Source: JAPOXR01 sp965219635 (GTDB lineage: Bacteria; Pseudomonadota; Alphaproteobacteria; Rhodobacterales; Rhodobacteraceae). Taken from it: a stretch of 64,000 nt of DNA. Each line of letters starts with the position of its first letter. Positions within the stretch are counted from its first letter, which is position 1. The notes beneath the pieces are model-generated. The model was not told where the DNA came from. It ran no database searches and saw only the letters and a list, made by a program, of their open reading frames with translations. A program made the position numbers and the translations under genes. The stretch is taken from the NCBI GenBank assembly GCA_965219635.1, contig OZ244783.1, positions 434,001 to 498,000 on the forward strand, in the 5' to 3' direction. Below, piece by piece: positions 1 to 8,541 of the stretch.

Positions 1-496
1 GGATCAATGGCTCGTGATCAAGCTCGCATCCGAGTTCGGATACGAGGTCCACGGCGCCAAACAGGAGCAGATCAAGCCGGGGCGAGGCTGCCGCAATAGC
101 CTCAACATTCCCGAGTCCCTCAAGGCTCTCGATCAGTGCTACGAGACGTGCTCCACATCCGGCTTCCGTCAGAACTGCATCGGCAATTGCAACCTCGCCA
201 GGTCCATCGGCCTTGGGCAGGAGAACAAGTCCGCAGGAGGGAGCAGCCTCGGCAATGGCAAGCAGGTCCGATAACCCGCAAGCGGACTTGAGACTGTTTA
301 TGCGCACCGTGCGCTCAGGTCCCGGACCGGACTCGCAAAGCCACGGTATGGCTACGTCGCGCGCCTCTGATTTTGCGCCGGGTGCCACGGCATCCTCAAG
401 GTCGACGCATACCATATCAGCGCCCGCCGCAAGCGCCTTCCCAAATCTGTCCGGCCTGGAGCCAGGCACAAACAGCATGGACCTCCGGGCTTTCAT
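1..496 (-). CDS. HpcH/HpaI aldolase / CitE-family lyase (partial, runs off left edge)
   Basis: At least 165 residues are visible, starting at ATG 496-494 and open to the window edge. The opening MKARRSMLFVPGSRPDRF, then the DMVCVDLEDAV strand, TVRINSL, LVLLPKAD and LVALIESLEGLGN follow the TIM-barrel order of the CitE/citramalyl-CoA/malyl-CoA lyase family. LEDAV and the Glu of LIESLEG are its usual metal and substrate-binding elements. Members cleave 3-hydroxy-dicarboxyl-CoA thioesters such as malyl-CoA, citramalyl-CoA or citryl-CoA. A small upstream frame ends at its start codon (ATGA). It is divergent from the ABC-transporter operon and shares an intergenic region that carries an operator-like palindrome at 923-934. 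The exact substrate is unknown. The family call is firm. Confidence 0.88.
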   Translation of the reverse strand, partial: MKARRSMLFVPGSRPDRFGKALAAGADMVCVDLEDAVAPGAKSEARDVAIPWLCESGPGPERTVRINSLKSACGLSDLLAIAEAAPSCGLVLLPKADGPGEVAIADAVLTEAGCGARLVALIESLEGLGNVEAIAAASPRLDLLLFGAVDLVSELGCELDHEPLI

Positions 497-825
497 TGGT
501 GAGCCTCTGCCTCAGCAGAACTTTCGACCCCACTCGTCCATGTGGATCGACTGTTCATGCCACTATGCTTGCAGTGCTGCTCATTCCCTTGCCCGGTGGC
601 TGAACCGGCTGGAAGTTTGTTATCATCGCAAACTTGCATCAGATCCACCTTGCCGAATTCAACATTCTCGAAGTCGATGCAGGCGGAGCGGTGCTCGGGC
701 TTGCCGACCAGCACCTGTGCATTCAGGCCCTGCGTGGCACCTATTCCAGACTCCACCGAGTTTCTCTGGCGAGCAACTGGAGCGCATGCTTGCAGTGACA
801 CAATCGTGAACTCTTCCAGCATCAT
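493..825 (-). CDS. uncertain small ORF translationally coupled to the CitE-like gene
   Basis: A 110-residue open frame starts at an ATG at 825 (MLEEFTIVSLQACAPV) and ends with a TGA that overlaps the ATG of the lyase gene (ATGA, 493-496), the usual sign of translational coupling. The frame stays open upstream to a TTG at 933, but that start would sit on the operator palindrome. I recognise no domain. CitE-type lyases are often paired with a MaoC-type hydratase, but I cannot see a hot-dog motif here. It may be a remnant, a leader or chance. Confidence 0.25.
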   Translation of the reverse strand: MMLEEFTIVSLQACAPVARQRNSVESGIGATQGLNAQVLVGKPEHRSACIDFENVEFGKVDLMQVCDDNKLPAGSATGQGNEQHCKHSGMNSRSTWTSGVESSAEAEAHQ

Positions 826-989
826 CGGCCGGTAAGTTGACGAAAGCCGGATGGCAAAGTCAAGCCGGATGCCGACAGAACCAGGCAACCGCAAATCTGC
901 CGATGGCCGGACTGCGGTGGTGACTGTTGACAATCGGTAGCATCGTAGTGTTTGAATTGACTGGAAAATTCCTTTGAGGGAGGTGGCTT
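497..989. other. divergent intergenic/leader region between the CitE-like gene and the ABC operon
   Basis: No convincing gene other than the weak 110-residue frame. It must hold the promoters for both directions. A TTGACA hexamer at 927-932 overlaps the palindrome ACTGTTGACAAT. A clear ribosome-binding site (gagggagg, about 976-983) precedes the ATG at 990. Confidence 0.6.
923..934. promoter_or_regulatory. operator-like palindrome, site A (putative GntR/FCD site)
   Basis: ACTGTTGACAAT matches the palindrome ATTGTNNACAAT with one mismatch. It sits 56 bp upstream of the ABC binding-protein ATG and in the divergent region of the CitE-like gene. Three further variants occur in other divergent regions (41318, 44979, 51961). 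The embedded TTGACA would suit a -35 element, so binding could repress by steric block. That last point is inference. Confidence 0.45.
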
Positions 990-2666
990 ATGACCATCAA
1001 CACGCTTACGCGCCGAGTACCGGTTGCCTTACTTGCAATCGCATTTGCCGGAGTATCGGCACAGGCACAGGAAATGCTGTTTCTGGCTGAAGATGTGCCC
1101 GCAGGACTGAACTATGATGGACCTGCCGCGGCTATCCCGACCAGCCAGACTGGCATGGTCAACGTCATGGAGCCTCTTTTCGGCTATGCCGTTAATCCAC
1201 CCAACGCAAGCGGTGTCATCACACCGGACTTCGACACATTCGAGGGCAGGCTTGCCGAAAGCTGGAGTTTCGATCCTGCGACACTGACCTGGACGATGAA
1301 GCTTAGGCAGGGGGTCATGGGCTGCGATGGAGCGGAATTCACCGCTGATGACGTGGTCTACACCTTTGCCCGCGCAAAGTCGGTATCGGGAGCGGCACCG
1401 ATTGGTTGGTTCCTGTCAAACGTTGCTTCGATCGCCAACTTCACGCCTAATGTGTTTGGCGATGAAGCGGCAAGATCTCTTGGTGATGAGGTCACCAAAC
1501 TGGATGACTACACTGTCGCCATCCGGCAATCGGAACAAAACGCACTGTTCCTTCCCGTTCTCACGATCTTCGGGCTTTACATGTTCGACAAGGAACTGAT
1601 GGACATGAATGCCACCGACGACGATCCGTGGGCGCACAACTACACGAACAATGTCGGCGTCCCCAGTTTCGGCCCCTATTGTGTCGAAAGCTGGACCAAG
1701 GATGATGAGATCGTGTTCGTCGCCAACGAGAACTACTATCGTGGCGCTCCGGCGATCAAACGGGTGGTGATGAAGAAGGTTCCCCAATCTTCCAATCGCC
1801 TTGTCATCCTTCGCACCGGGCAGGCGCAGCTCGTTCAGGGTCTGACGCCTCGCGAGTTTGACAGCTTGCGAGGGACCGACGGCATTTCGGTCGGGAGTGT
1901 TTCAGGAAACGAAAACCTCTTCGTACACATGAATTTCGACGTTCCTCCGTTCGACAACGTTCTTGTACGCCGGGCAGTGGCGCACTCGATCCCGACCGGA
2001 CAGATCATCGAGAACGCCTATTTCGGCCAGGCGACACCTTGGGCCGGGCACGTTCCATCCAGTTATCCCGGCTACCATGAGTCGGCGATGCAGTATGAGT
2101 ACAATGTGGATGGGGCCAAGGCGCTGCTGGCGGAGGCCGGTTATCCAGACGGCGCCGGGCTTGATGCCTTCGGCGAAGCGTTTCAACTGACCTATGTGTC
2201 AGAAAAGGAAACGACGCTTGGGCCTGTGGTCAATTCAATTGCGACGGCGATGCGCGAGGTCGGTTTCCCGGTCACGCTCAACCCCATTCCGCAGACACAG
2301 TATGGCGACCGCCAGCTCGTAAAGCGGGACCTTCCCTTCGCAATAAACGATCAGGAAAAACCCATTGGCGTTGATGCCGGCTATGCAACTCAACTGTTCT
2401 TCGTCTCGCCGGAGAATGGTGGGCTCAACAATATGGTCAACTACCGGAACGCCGAGATGGATGCCATCTGGGCCGGCGCCAGAGTGGAAGGCGATACGGC
2501 AACGCGCAATTCCATGCTCGTGGAAATCCAGGACATTCTGATGAGGGATGTGGTCTGGGCACCGGTTGTCGAATACGCCACGCAATGGGCATATTCCGAC
2601 AGCGTCAAAGGGATGCAATGGCACGCCGACAATTCGGTTCGCTTTTTTGATCTGAGCATCGACTGA
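990..2666 (+). CDS. ABC transporter substrate-binding protein, family 5 (peptide/opine type)
   Basis: 558 residues. It begins with a Sec signal peptide (hydrophobic VALLAIAFAGVSAQAQ, cleavage predicted after about residue 25). The mature part has the SBP_bac_5 fold of DppA/OppA proteins: MEPLFGY near the start, LAESWSFDP, LTWTMKLRQGVM and the FTADDVVYTF segment that marks the family. It would capture the substrate in the periplasm for the permeases at 2737-4646. A strong ribosome-binding site precedes the ATG. Family 5 proteins bind peptides, opines, glycosides and other solutes, so the ligand is open. The downstream sugar-type oxidoreductases and deacetylase suggest something other than a plain peptide. 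Confidence 0.93.
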   Translation: MTINTLTRRVPVALLAIAFAGVSAQAQEMLFLAEDVPAGLNYDGPAAAIPTSQTGMVNVMEPLFGYAVNPPNASGVITPDFDTFEGRLAESWSFDPATLTWTMKLRQGVMGCDGAEFTADDVVYTFARAKSVSGAAPIGWFLSNVASIANFTPNVFGDEAARSLGDEVTKLDDYTVAIRQSEQNALFLPVLTIFGLYMFDKELMDMNATDDDPWAHNYTNNVGVPSFGPYCVESWTKDDEIVFVANENYYRGAPAIKRVVMKKVPQSSNRLVILRTGQAQLVQGLTPREFDSLRGTDGISVGSVSGNENLFVHMNFDVPPFDNVLVRRAVAHSIPTGQIIENAYFGQATPWAGHVPSSYPGYHESAMQYEYNVDGAKALLAEAGYPDGAGLDAFGEAFQLTYVSEKETTLGPVVNSIATAMREVGFPVTLNPIPQTQYGDRQLVKRDLPFAINDQEKPIGVDAGYATQLFFVSPENGGLNNMVNYRNAEMDAIWAGARVEGDTATRNSMLVEIQDILMRDVVWAPVVEYATQWAYSDSVKGMQWHADNSVRFFDLSID

Positions 2667-2675
2667 CAAAGCTCC

Positions 2676-2706
2676 GGGGGGCTGCGGCCATCGGCTATAG
2701 CCCCCC
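2676..2706 (+). terminator. GC-rich hairpin between binding-protein and permease genes
   Basis: GGGGGGCT at 2676-2683 pairs with AGCCCCCC at 2699-2706 around a 15-base loop, directly after the binding-protein stop codon. No T-run follows. This suits a partial terminator or mRNA-stabilising hairpin that keeps binding protein in excess over permease, as is common in ABC operons. Confidence 0.5.
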
Positions 2707-2736
2707 AACGCCACAAACTGGGAAGACACACGGAAC

Positions 2737-3762
2737 TTGGCACGATACGTCTTTCGCCGACTCGCGATCGGGTTGGTTCAGTTGTTCTTCCTCGTGGTCG
2801 CCGTTTTCTTTCTGATACGACTCCTGCCGGCTGATCCCGTCTCCCGGTTCGTCGGTTTGAATTCCAGCCCCGAGGCCTATGCCCAGGCAGAACGCAATCT
2901 CGGGCTGGACCGGCCGATCATGGTACAACTGGGACATTATCTCGGTGTCATGCCGGAAGAGGGAACCGGTCTGCTTCAGGGCGATCTCGGCACCTCATGG
3001 GTTACGGGCACCAGGGTCACTGCTGAAATCGCACAGACATTACCGGTCACACTTGAACTGCTGACCATGGCGTTTGTTGTGGCCCTGCTGGTTTCGGTCC
3101 CCGTCGGTATGCTGGCTGCGCTCCGCCCGGGCGGCATCGCCGACAAGTGCGTGTTCGTCTACTCTCTCTTTGCCGGGTCGCAGCCGGAATTCTGGTGGGG
3201 GCTGCTATTCGTCTATCTGTTCTTCTTCACTCTCGGAGTGGCGCCCGCGCCATTGGGGTTGCTGTCTCCCTTGACTGCCTCACCGGAGGCGGTCACCGGC
3301 TTTGTCACGATCGACAGCCTTCTGGCAGGGCGGCCGGGGGTCTTTTTTGAGGCGCTTCATCACTACATGCTGCCTGTGGCGACCATGGTGTTCATCCTCT
3401 CCGGACCCATCATCAAGATGGTCCGGCAGAACATGGTGCGGGCGCTCACCAGCGACTTTGTGCTCTATGCTCGATGTGCGGGATTGCCGAGACGCAAGGT
3501 TGCCTTCTACGCCTTGCGGGCGGCTTTGGCGCCTTCCATGACACTCATCGGCATACTGTATGGATTCATGCTTGGTGGCGCCGTTCTGATTGAGAGCGTG
3601 TTTTCGCTCGGTGGTCTCGGTCAGTATGCGATCCGGTCGATACTGGCATTCGACTATCCTGCCATTCAGGGCGTGATACTCATCATCACGGCGATTTCGC
3701 TGCTGGTCTATCTCGCGCTGGATCTGATCCATGCTTTTGTCGACCCAAGGGTAGCCTTTTGA
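2737..3762 (+). CDS. ABC transporter permease, DppB type
   Basis: 341 residues from a TTG start (ARYVFRRLAIGLVQ) with a GGGAAG ribosome-binding site about 11 bases upstream. The N-terminal membrane segment LFFLVVAVFFLIRLLPADP and the loop LLQGDLGTSW are typical of DppB/OppB permeases. Several hydrophobic helices and an EAA-type loop (YARCAGLPRRKVAFY) for docking the ATPase follow. Length fits the family. Its stop overlaps the next start (TGATG), so the two permeases are translationally coupled and probably form a heterodimer in the inner membrane. Confidence 0.93.
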   Translation: MARYVFRRLAIGLVQLFFLVVAVFFLIRLLPADPVSRFVGLNSSPEAYAQAERNLGLDRPIMVQLGHYLGVMPEEGTGLLQGDLGTSWVTGTRVTAEIAQTLPVTLELLTMAFVVALLVSVPVGMLAALRPGGIADKCVFVYSLFAGSQPEFWWGLLFVYLFFFTLGVAPAPLGLLSPLTASPEAVTGFVTIDSLLAGRPGVFFEALHHYMLPVATMVFILSGPIIKMVRQNMVRALTSDFVLYARCAGLPRRKVAFYALRAALAPSMTLIGILYGFMLGGAVLIESVFSLGGLGQYAIRSILAFDYPAIQGVILIITAISLLVYLALDLIHAFVDPRVAF

Positions 3763-4646
3763 TGGACAGCCAGCTGCATCCGGCCAGGCGACAGCGGGCC
3801 GACTGGCTGTTCAGGGTCGGTGCCGGCATTGTGATCGTGGTGACATTCCTGGCAATCTTCGGGCCGCTGATTGCTCCCTACGATCCGACGCTGGCAACGG
3901 CGCGGGTGTCAGTTCCGCCCCCGTCGCCGATCGAGTTTCCGGCATTGATCTGGCAGAGCATGTCAGGAGCGCTTGATCAGACACCGCATTGGTTTGGAAC
4001 CGATGCCAGCGGTTTCGACCTGTTTTCCCGTGTCATCTCCGCGCCGCGTGTGGATTTGACCATTGCTCTTGCTGCAAACGGCCTCTCTCTGCTTCTGGGG
4101 GTCTTTCTTGGCTTGCTGGCAGGTTATTTCCGGAACGTTTTGACCGAGGGGTTGATGCGGTTGTCGGATCTGCTGCAGTCCTTCCCGGTCTTCATATCGG
4201 CCATGATACTCGTTGCATTGGCAGGGCGCTCGACTGCCAACATCATCATCGCACTCGCGCTCCTCTACACGCCCATCTACATCCGGTTGACCCGCTCGGA
4301 GGTGCTTAGCCAGCGGGTCAGAGGCTATGTGGAAGCGGCGCGTGCGCTCGGCAACTCGGAAATAACAGTTGCGCTGAAACATGTGCTTCCCAATTCGCTG
4401 GCGCCTGCCTTGATCCAGTCATCCGTTACAATCGGCTTCGCAATCCTGCTGACCGCGGGTCTCAGTTTCGTCGGGGCCGGCGTTCGGCCGCCGGCGCCCG
4501 AATGGGGCTTGATGATTTCATCTGGTGCCAACCAGGTCATTCTCGGCGAATGGTGGCCGTCAGTATTTCCCGGGATTGCGATCTCTCTGACCGTCTTCGG
4601 TTTCGCAGTGCTCGGGAATGCGCTGGAGCGCCGTTACGAGGGTTGA
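3762..4646 (+). CDS. ABC transporter permease, DppC type
   Basis: 294 residues from the ATG in TGATG (a TTG one codon upstream is the alternative). The FGPLIAPYDP segment, HWFGTDASGFDLFSRV, and the EAA loop YVEAARALGNSEITVALKH followed by LPNSLAP are hallmarks of DppC/OppC permeases. It pairs with the DppB-type subunit and is driven by the fused ATPase at 4671-6509. The gap to the ATPase gene is 24 bp. Confidence 0.93.
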   Translation: MDSQLHPARRQRADWLFRVGAGIVIVVTFLAIFGPLIAPYDPTLATARVSVPPPSPIEFPALIWQSMSGALDQTPHWFGTDASGFDLFSRVISAPRVDLTIALAANGLSLLLGVFLGLLAGYFRNVLTEGLMRLSDLLQSFPVFISAMILVALAGRSTANIIIALALLYTPIYIRLTRSEVLSQRVRGYVEAARALGNSEITVALKHVLPNSLAPALIQSSVTIGFAILLTAGLSFVGAGVRPPAPEWGLMISSGANQVILGEWWPSVFPGIAISLTVFGFAVLGNALERRYEG

Positions 4647-4670
4647 TGAACGATCCATGATGAACTCCGC

Positions 4671-6509
4671 ATGAACAACGGAAGCAACGAAATCCTGCGG
4701 GTCGAGAACCTCAGGGTCACATACCCCACGGCTGATGGCCCGGTCAGCCCGGTGAAGGATTTGTCCTTGTGCATCCGCGAACGGGAGGTTGTCGGGCTGA
4801 TGGGGGATGCCGCTTCTGGCAAGTCGACCACTGCGCTTGCGCTGATGGGAATTGTCAGGCCGCAAGGGTTTATCGAGTCTGGCCGGATCCACTTTGACGG
4901 CGAAGACCTGCTTGCCAAGGATGAGGAGGAACTACGCGCCCTTCGCGGGCAAGAAATGGGCATAATCGTCCAGAACCCTCGCGGCGCGCTTAACCCGATG
5001 CTTCGCATCGGAAGGCAGATTGGCAACGTCTACCGCTCGCACAACGACGTGCGAAGGAGTGAAGCTGCCATGCGCGCCGTCGACATGCTCAGGTTGGTTG
5101 GCATCAATGATCCAGAGAGGCGGGTGAATTCTTACGCGCATGAACTGTCCGGCGGCATGGCCCAACGGGCACTGATAGCCATGGCTCTGAGCGCAAATCC
5201 GCGGCTGCTGATAGCCGACGAACCGACATCCGGACTCGACGTTACAATACAGGCGCAGTTTCTGGATGAGATGTGGACCACCGTTCAAAAGACAGGGTCT
5301 GCCATACTGTTGATAAGCCAGGATTTGGGCGTGCTTGCGAATTACTGCGACCGTATTCTGGTTCTTCATGATGGGGCGATTGTTGAGGACCAGCCGGTAC
5401 ACGATTTCTTCCAGACACCCTCGCATCCCTACAGCCGCAGCGTGATGGCGCTTCAGAGCGGGGCGGCGGAAGAAGGGACGGCCGCGTCGGCCGGATTGCG
5501 CAACGCGGACATTGCGGAAAGCCGGGATCCGATTGTTGAAGTGCGTGATCTGGCCAAGGACTTTCGATTGCGCAACAGCGACAAGGTCGTGCGTGCCGTG
5601 CAAGGTGTCGAATTCCAGATCGGCGTCGGGGAGTCGTTGGGGCTTGTCGGTGAAAGCGGCTCTGGCAAAACAACCGTAGGGCGCTGCCTGCTGCGCCTTG
5701 AAGAACCTTCAGGCGGCCGGATCACATACCGTGGAAATGACATCAGCAGGATTGGGCGAAGCGAACTCAGGTCGTACCGGTCACGGATGCAGATCGTGTT
5801 TCAGGATCCATTCGACAGCCTTAACCCTCGCTGGACTGTTGGAAGGGTGCTGCGCGAACCGCTGGCCCTTCACTCCAGACTCACGGTGTCAGAACAGGAT
5901 GCGCGGGCGCGCGAACTCTTGCGCCTTGTAGGGCTTCCGGATGACATTCTTGACCGGAAGCCCAAGGGAATGGGGGCAGGAGCGATGCAACGGCTTAACA
6001 TCGCCCGTGCTCTGGCGACAGAACCGGAGTTCATCGTGCTCGACGAACCGACGTCGGTTCTCCCGCCGGGAGCAGTGAATGACCTTATCCTGCTGCTCAG
6101 GCGTTTGCAGGATGAGTTGGGACTAAGCTATCTGTTCATCAGCCACGACCTCACCACCGTGAAGCATCTTTGCCATCGCGTGGCGGTCATGTATCTCGGT
6201 CAGATCGTGGAAATCGGGACGGTGGATCAGGTTTTCAATACACCCCGCCACCCCTATGCGCGGGCCTTGCTTGCCGCTCATCTGGTTCCCGACCCGAATA
6301 ACCGCAGGGTAGATTCGCCGGGCAGCGATGACCTCAAGGGTGAAATCCCGTCGCCGGTCGATCTCCCGGAGGGCTGTTATCTGGCTGGAAGGTGCGCCCA
6401 TGCAGTCGAACGTTGCGGCAGGGAACCTCAGACTCTGTCCATCCTTCCGGACGGAAGGCAAACACGGTGCTGGCGATGCAGTGCAGGCGAGTTGGAGGAT
6501 GCGGCGTGA
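4671..6509 (+). CDS. fused double ABC ATPase (DppD-DppF type) with a degenerate second site
   Basis: 612 residues with two nucleotide-binding domains in tandem. Domain 1 (about 8-260) has Walker A GDAASGKST (about 45-53), signature LSGGM and Walker B LLIADEPTSGLD. Domain 2 (about 285-600) has Walker A GESGSGKTT (about 328-336), VFQDPFDSLNPR and Walker B FIVLDEPTS. Its signature reads GMGAGAMQR where SGGQxQR is expected, and its D-loop reads SVLPPG instead of SALD. The C-terminal tail (GCYLAGRCAHAVERC) has the Cys cluster of oligopeptide ATPases. It energises the importer. ATP hydrolysis may be asymmetric between the two sites. The stop overlaps the next start (TGATG). Confidence 0.92.
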   Translation: MNNGSNEILRVENLRVTYPTADGPVSPVKDLSLCIREREVVGLMGDAASGKSTTALALMGIVRPQGFIESGRIHFDGEDLLAKDEEELRALRGQEMGIIVQNPRGALNPMLRIGRQIGNVYRSHNDVRRSEAAMRAVDMLRLVGINDPERRVNSYAHELSGGMAQRALIAMALSANPRLLIADEPTSGLDVTIQAQFLDEMWTTVQKTGSAILLISQDLGVLANYCDRILVLHDGAIVEDQPVHDFFQTPSHPYSRSVMALQSGAAEEGTAASAGLRNADIAESRDPIVEVRDLAKDFRLRNSDKVVRAVQGVEFQIGVGESLGLVGESGSGKTTVGRCLLRLEEPSGGRITYRGNDISRIGRSELRSYRSRMQIVFQDPFDSLNPRWTVGRVLREPLALHSRLTVSEQDARARELLRLVGLPDDILDRKPKGMGAGAMQRLNIARALATEPEFIVLDEPTSVLPPGAVNDLILLLRRLQDELGLSYLFISHDLTTVKHLCHRVAVMYLGQIVEIGTVDQVFNTPRHPYARALLAAHLVPDPNNRRVDSPGSDDLKGEIPSPVDLPEGCYLAGRCAHAVERCGREPQTLSILPDGRQTRCWRCSAGELEDAA

Positions 6510-8119
6510 TGTCCGACGGTGGTGATGTCGTCATCGTAGGCGCAGGAGCGAGTGGCGCCGCGTTTGCCTGGCGCATGGCAAGCGCAGGCATGTCCGTGAT
6601 CTGCCTCGAAAGGGGTGGTTGGGTCGACTATGGCGAGACACCGTCGCGATCAAGCGATTGGGAGCTTGCCCGCCAGACCACTCATCATCCCAACCCGAAC
6701 ATTCGCCGGAACCGTTGGGACTACCCGATCAACGACGACGACTCTGCCATCAAGCCCATGATGTACAATGCCGTCGGAGGCAGCACCCAGCACTGGGGCG
6801 CGCATTTTCCGCGATTTCGACCCAGCGATTTCCGGGTGCGGACACTGGACGGCGTGGCTGACGACTGGCCGATCAGCTATCAGGAGCTTGAACAGTATTA
6901 CGACGCCAATGACCGGGTCATGGGGATCGCGGGGATCAATGGTGATCCTGGCAACCCGCCGAGACGCGCCCGCCAGATGCCACCGCTTCCGGTCGGCCGC
7001 GGAGGCGAGTTGATGGCGGCGGCGTTTGACCGGCTTGGTTGGCATTGGTGGGTATCGGATGCCGCGATCAACTCCCGGCCATGGGGTGATGGCCGTCAGG
7101 CATGCAACAACTGCGGACCCTGTGATCTTGGTTGCGCAATACGGGCCCGGTCGTCGACAGACTTGACCTACTGGCCGCTGGCTCTGGAGGCGGGGGCCCG
7201 GCTGCTGGATTGCTCCCGCGTGTTCGAAATCGAGACCGGCCCGGACGGGCTGGCCAAGGGTGTCGCCTATTTTGATGGCAGCGGGGTCGCTCGCAGATTG
7301 AGCGCGTCTGTCGTGGTTCTGGCCGCAAATGGCGTGGGAACGGCAAGGTTGCTGCTGCTGTCAAGGTCCCTGCAGCACCCGGGTGGCATTGGCAATCAGG
7401 GCGATCTTGTCGGACGCAATCTCATGCTTCATCCGACCGGAATGGTCACCGGTGTTTTTGATGAGGCGGTCGATGGCTTCAAGGGACCGTTTGCAACCTC
7501 GATACTCTGCCAGGAATTCTATGAGAGTGATCCGGCACGCGGGTTTGACCGGGGTTTCCAGATGCAATTGGTGCGTTCGGATGGGCCGCTCGGAACAGCC
7601 GTGGGCGGGTACCTGCCGCGTGTTGCTTGGGGAGTTGGACACCATCAGCGATTTCTTGATGTGTTCGGCCATACCGCAAGCCTGACGGTCACAACCGAAG
7701 ATCTGCCAAGAGCCGGAAACAGGGTTACACTTGATCCGGACCTGACAGATGAGGATGGAGTGCCAGCGCCGAAGATGACCTACCGTGTGGACGAAAACAC
7801 GCGATCAATGATCCGCTTTGGCACAGCCCGGGCTACCGAGGCCTTCGAAGCAGCCGGTGCGAAGGAGGTGCTTTCTCAGCCTTTGCTGGAAGGAGCCGGG
7901 TTTCACCTGCTCGGTACAACAAGAATGGGCCATGATCCCGAAACCTCGGTTGTCGATCCGAATTGCCGGGTGCATTCTGTGCCCAACATATTGATCGTCG
8001 ATGGAGGGGTTTTTGTTACGGCAGCGGCGCTCAATCCGACTCCCACCATCCAGGCGAATGCGCTGCGGGTTGCTGACTTGCTCATTCGAGACCGGTACAA
8101 TTTGCGGGCTGCCGCATGA
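6509..8119 (+). CDS. GMC family FAD-dependent oxidoreductase (dehydrogenase large subunit)
   Basis: 536 residues from the ATG in TGATG, with GGAGG about 10 bases upstream. The frame extends further upstream inside the ATPase gene but the homologous part starts at VVIVGAGASGAAFAW, the Rossmann FAD motif. GGSTQHWGAHFPRF is the GMC flavin-site segment, CNNCGPCDLGC a Cys-rich insert as in gluconate/sorbose-type dehydrogenases, and GFHLLGTTRMG plus NPTPTIQ carry the His/Asn active-site pair. It should oxidise an alcohol or sugar hydroxyl and pass electrons to a small subunit. The next gene, overlapping by ATGA, looks like that subunit. Confidence 0.9.
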   Translation: MSDGGDVVIVGAGASGAAFAWRMASAGMSVICLERGGWVDYGETPSRSSDWELARQTTHHPNPNIRRNRWDYPINDDDSAIKPMMYNAVGGSTQHWGAHFPRFRPSDFRVRTLDGVADDWPISYQELEQYYDANDRVMGIAGINGDPGNPPRRARQMPPLPVGRGGELMAAAFDRLGWHWWVSDAAINSRPWGDGRQACNNCGPCDLGCAIRARSSTDLTYWPLALEAGARLLDCSRVFEIETGPDGLAKGVAYFDGSGVARRLSASVVVLAANGVGTARLLLLSRSLQHPGGIGNQGDLVGRNLMLHPTGMVTGVFDEAVDGFKGPFATSILCQEFYESDPARGFDRGFQMQLVRSDGPLGTAVGGYLPRVAWGVGHHQRFLDVFGHTASLTVTTEDLPRAGNRVTLDPDLTDEDGVPAPKMTYRVDENTRSMIRFGTARATEAFEAAGAKEVLSQPLLEGAGFHLLGTTRMGHDPETSVVDPNCRVHSVPNILIVDGGVFVTAAALNPTPTIQANALRVADLLIRDRYNLRAAA

Positions 8120-8541
8120 ACGGCCGCCTTGACGCACTGCTTGACACGCTTCTGCCCGGTGGTGCCGGCTTTCCGCCAGCATCTGACGTGGGACTTGGAG
8201 AATGGTTGATGAAACAGGCCCGGTTCGAGTCTTCGATTGCAGATTTGCTTGTGCGCCTGCCAGAGGATTTCGAGGGCATGCCTGCGCAATCCCGATCCCT
8301 GCAGTTGCAAGACATTGAAGCCAACGAGCCAGAGGTCCTTGGCGCTGCCGTGGTAGCCGCCTATAGCGGATATTATACGCGTCCAGCTGTTCTGGACGTG
8401 ATCGAGGCCGCATGCGGCTACAAGTCCGGCCCACCCCAACCCGGCGGATATGAGTTGCCACCATTCGACGACGCGATCCTCGAGATTCCGAGGTCCCGAG
8501 CGCCCTCCTGGCGGAATCCAGATGCGGAGGCAGCAAAGTGA
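8116..8541 (+). CDS. gluconate 2-dehydrogenase subunit 3-like small subunit
   Basis: 141 residues, overlapping the GMC gene by ATGA. The pattern LDALLDTLLPGGAGFPPASDVGL near the start and the later VVAAYSGYYTRPAVLD and GGYELPPFD resemble the small gamma-type subunit (gluconate_2-dh3 family) that accompanies membrane-linked GMC dehydrogenases. No Tat signal is visible, unlike many members, so the complex may be cytoplasmic. The assignment rests on size, position and weak motif similarity. Confidence 0.65.
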   Translation: MNGRLDALLDTLLPGGAGFPPASDVGLGEWLMKQARFESSIADLLVRLPEDFEGMPAQSRSLQLQDIEANEPEVLGAAVVAAYSGYYTRPAVLDVIEAACGYKSGPPQPGGYELPPFDDAILEIPRSRAPSWRNPDAEAAK

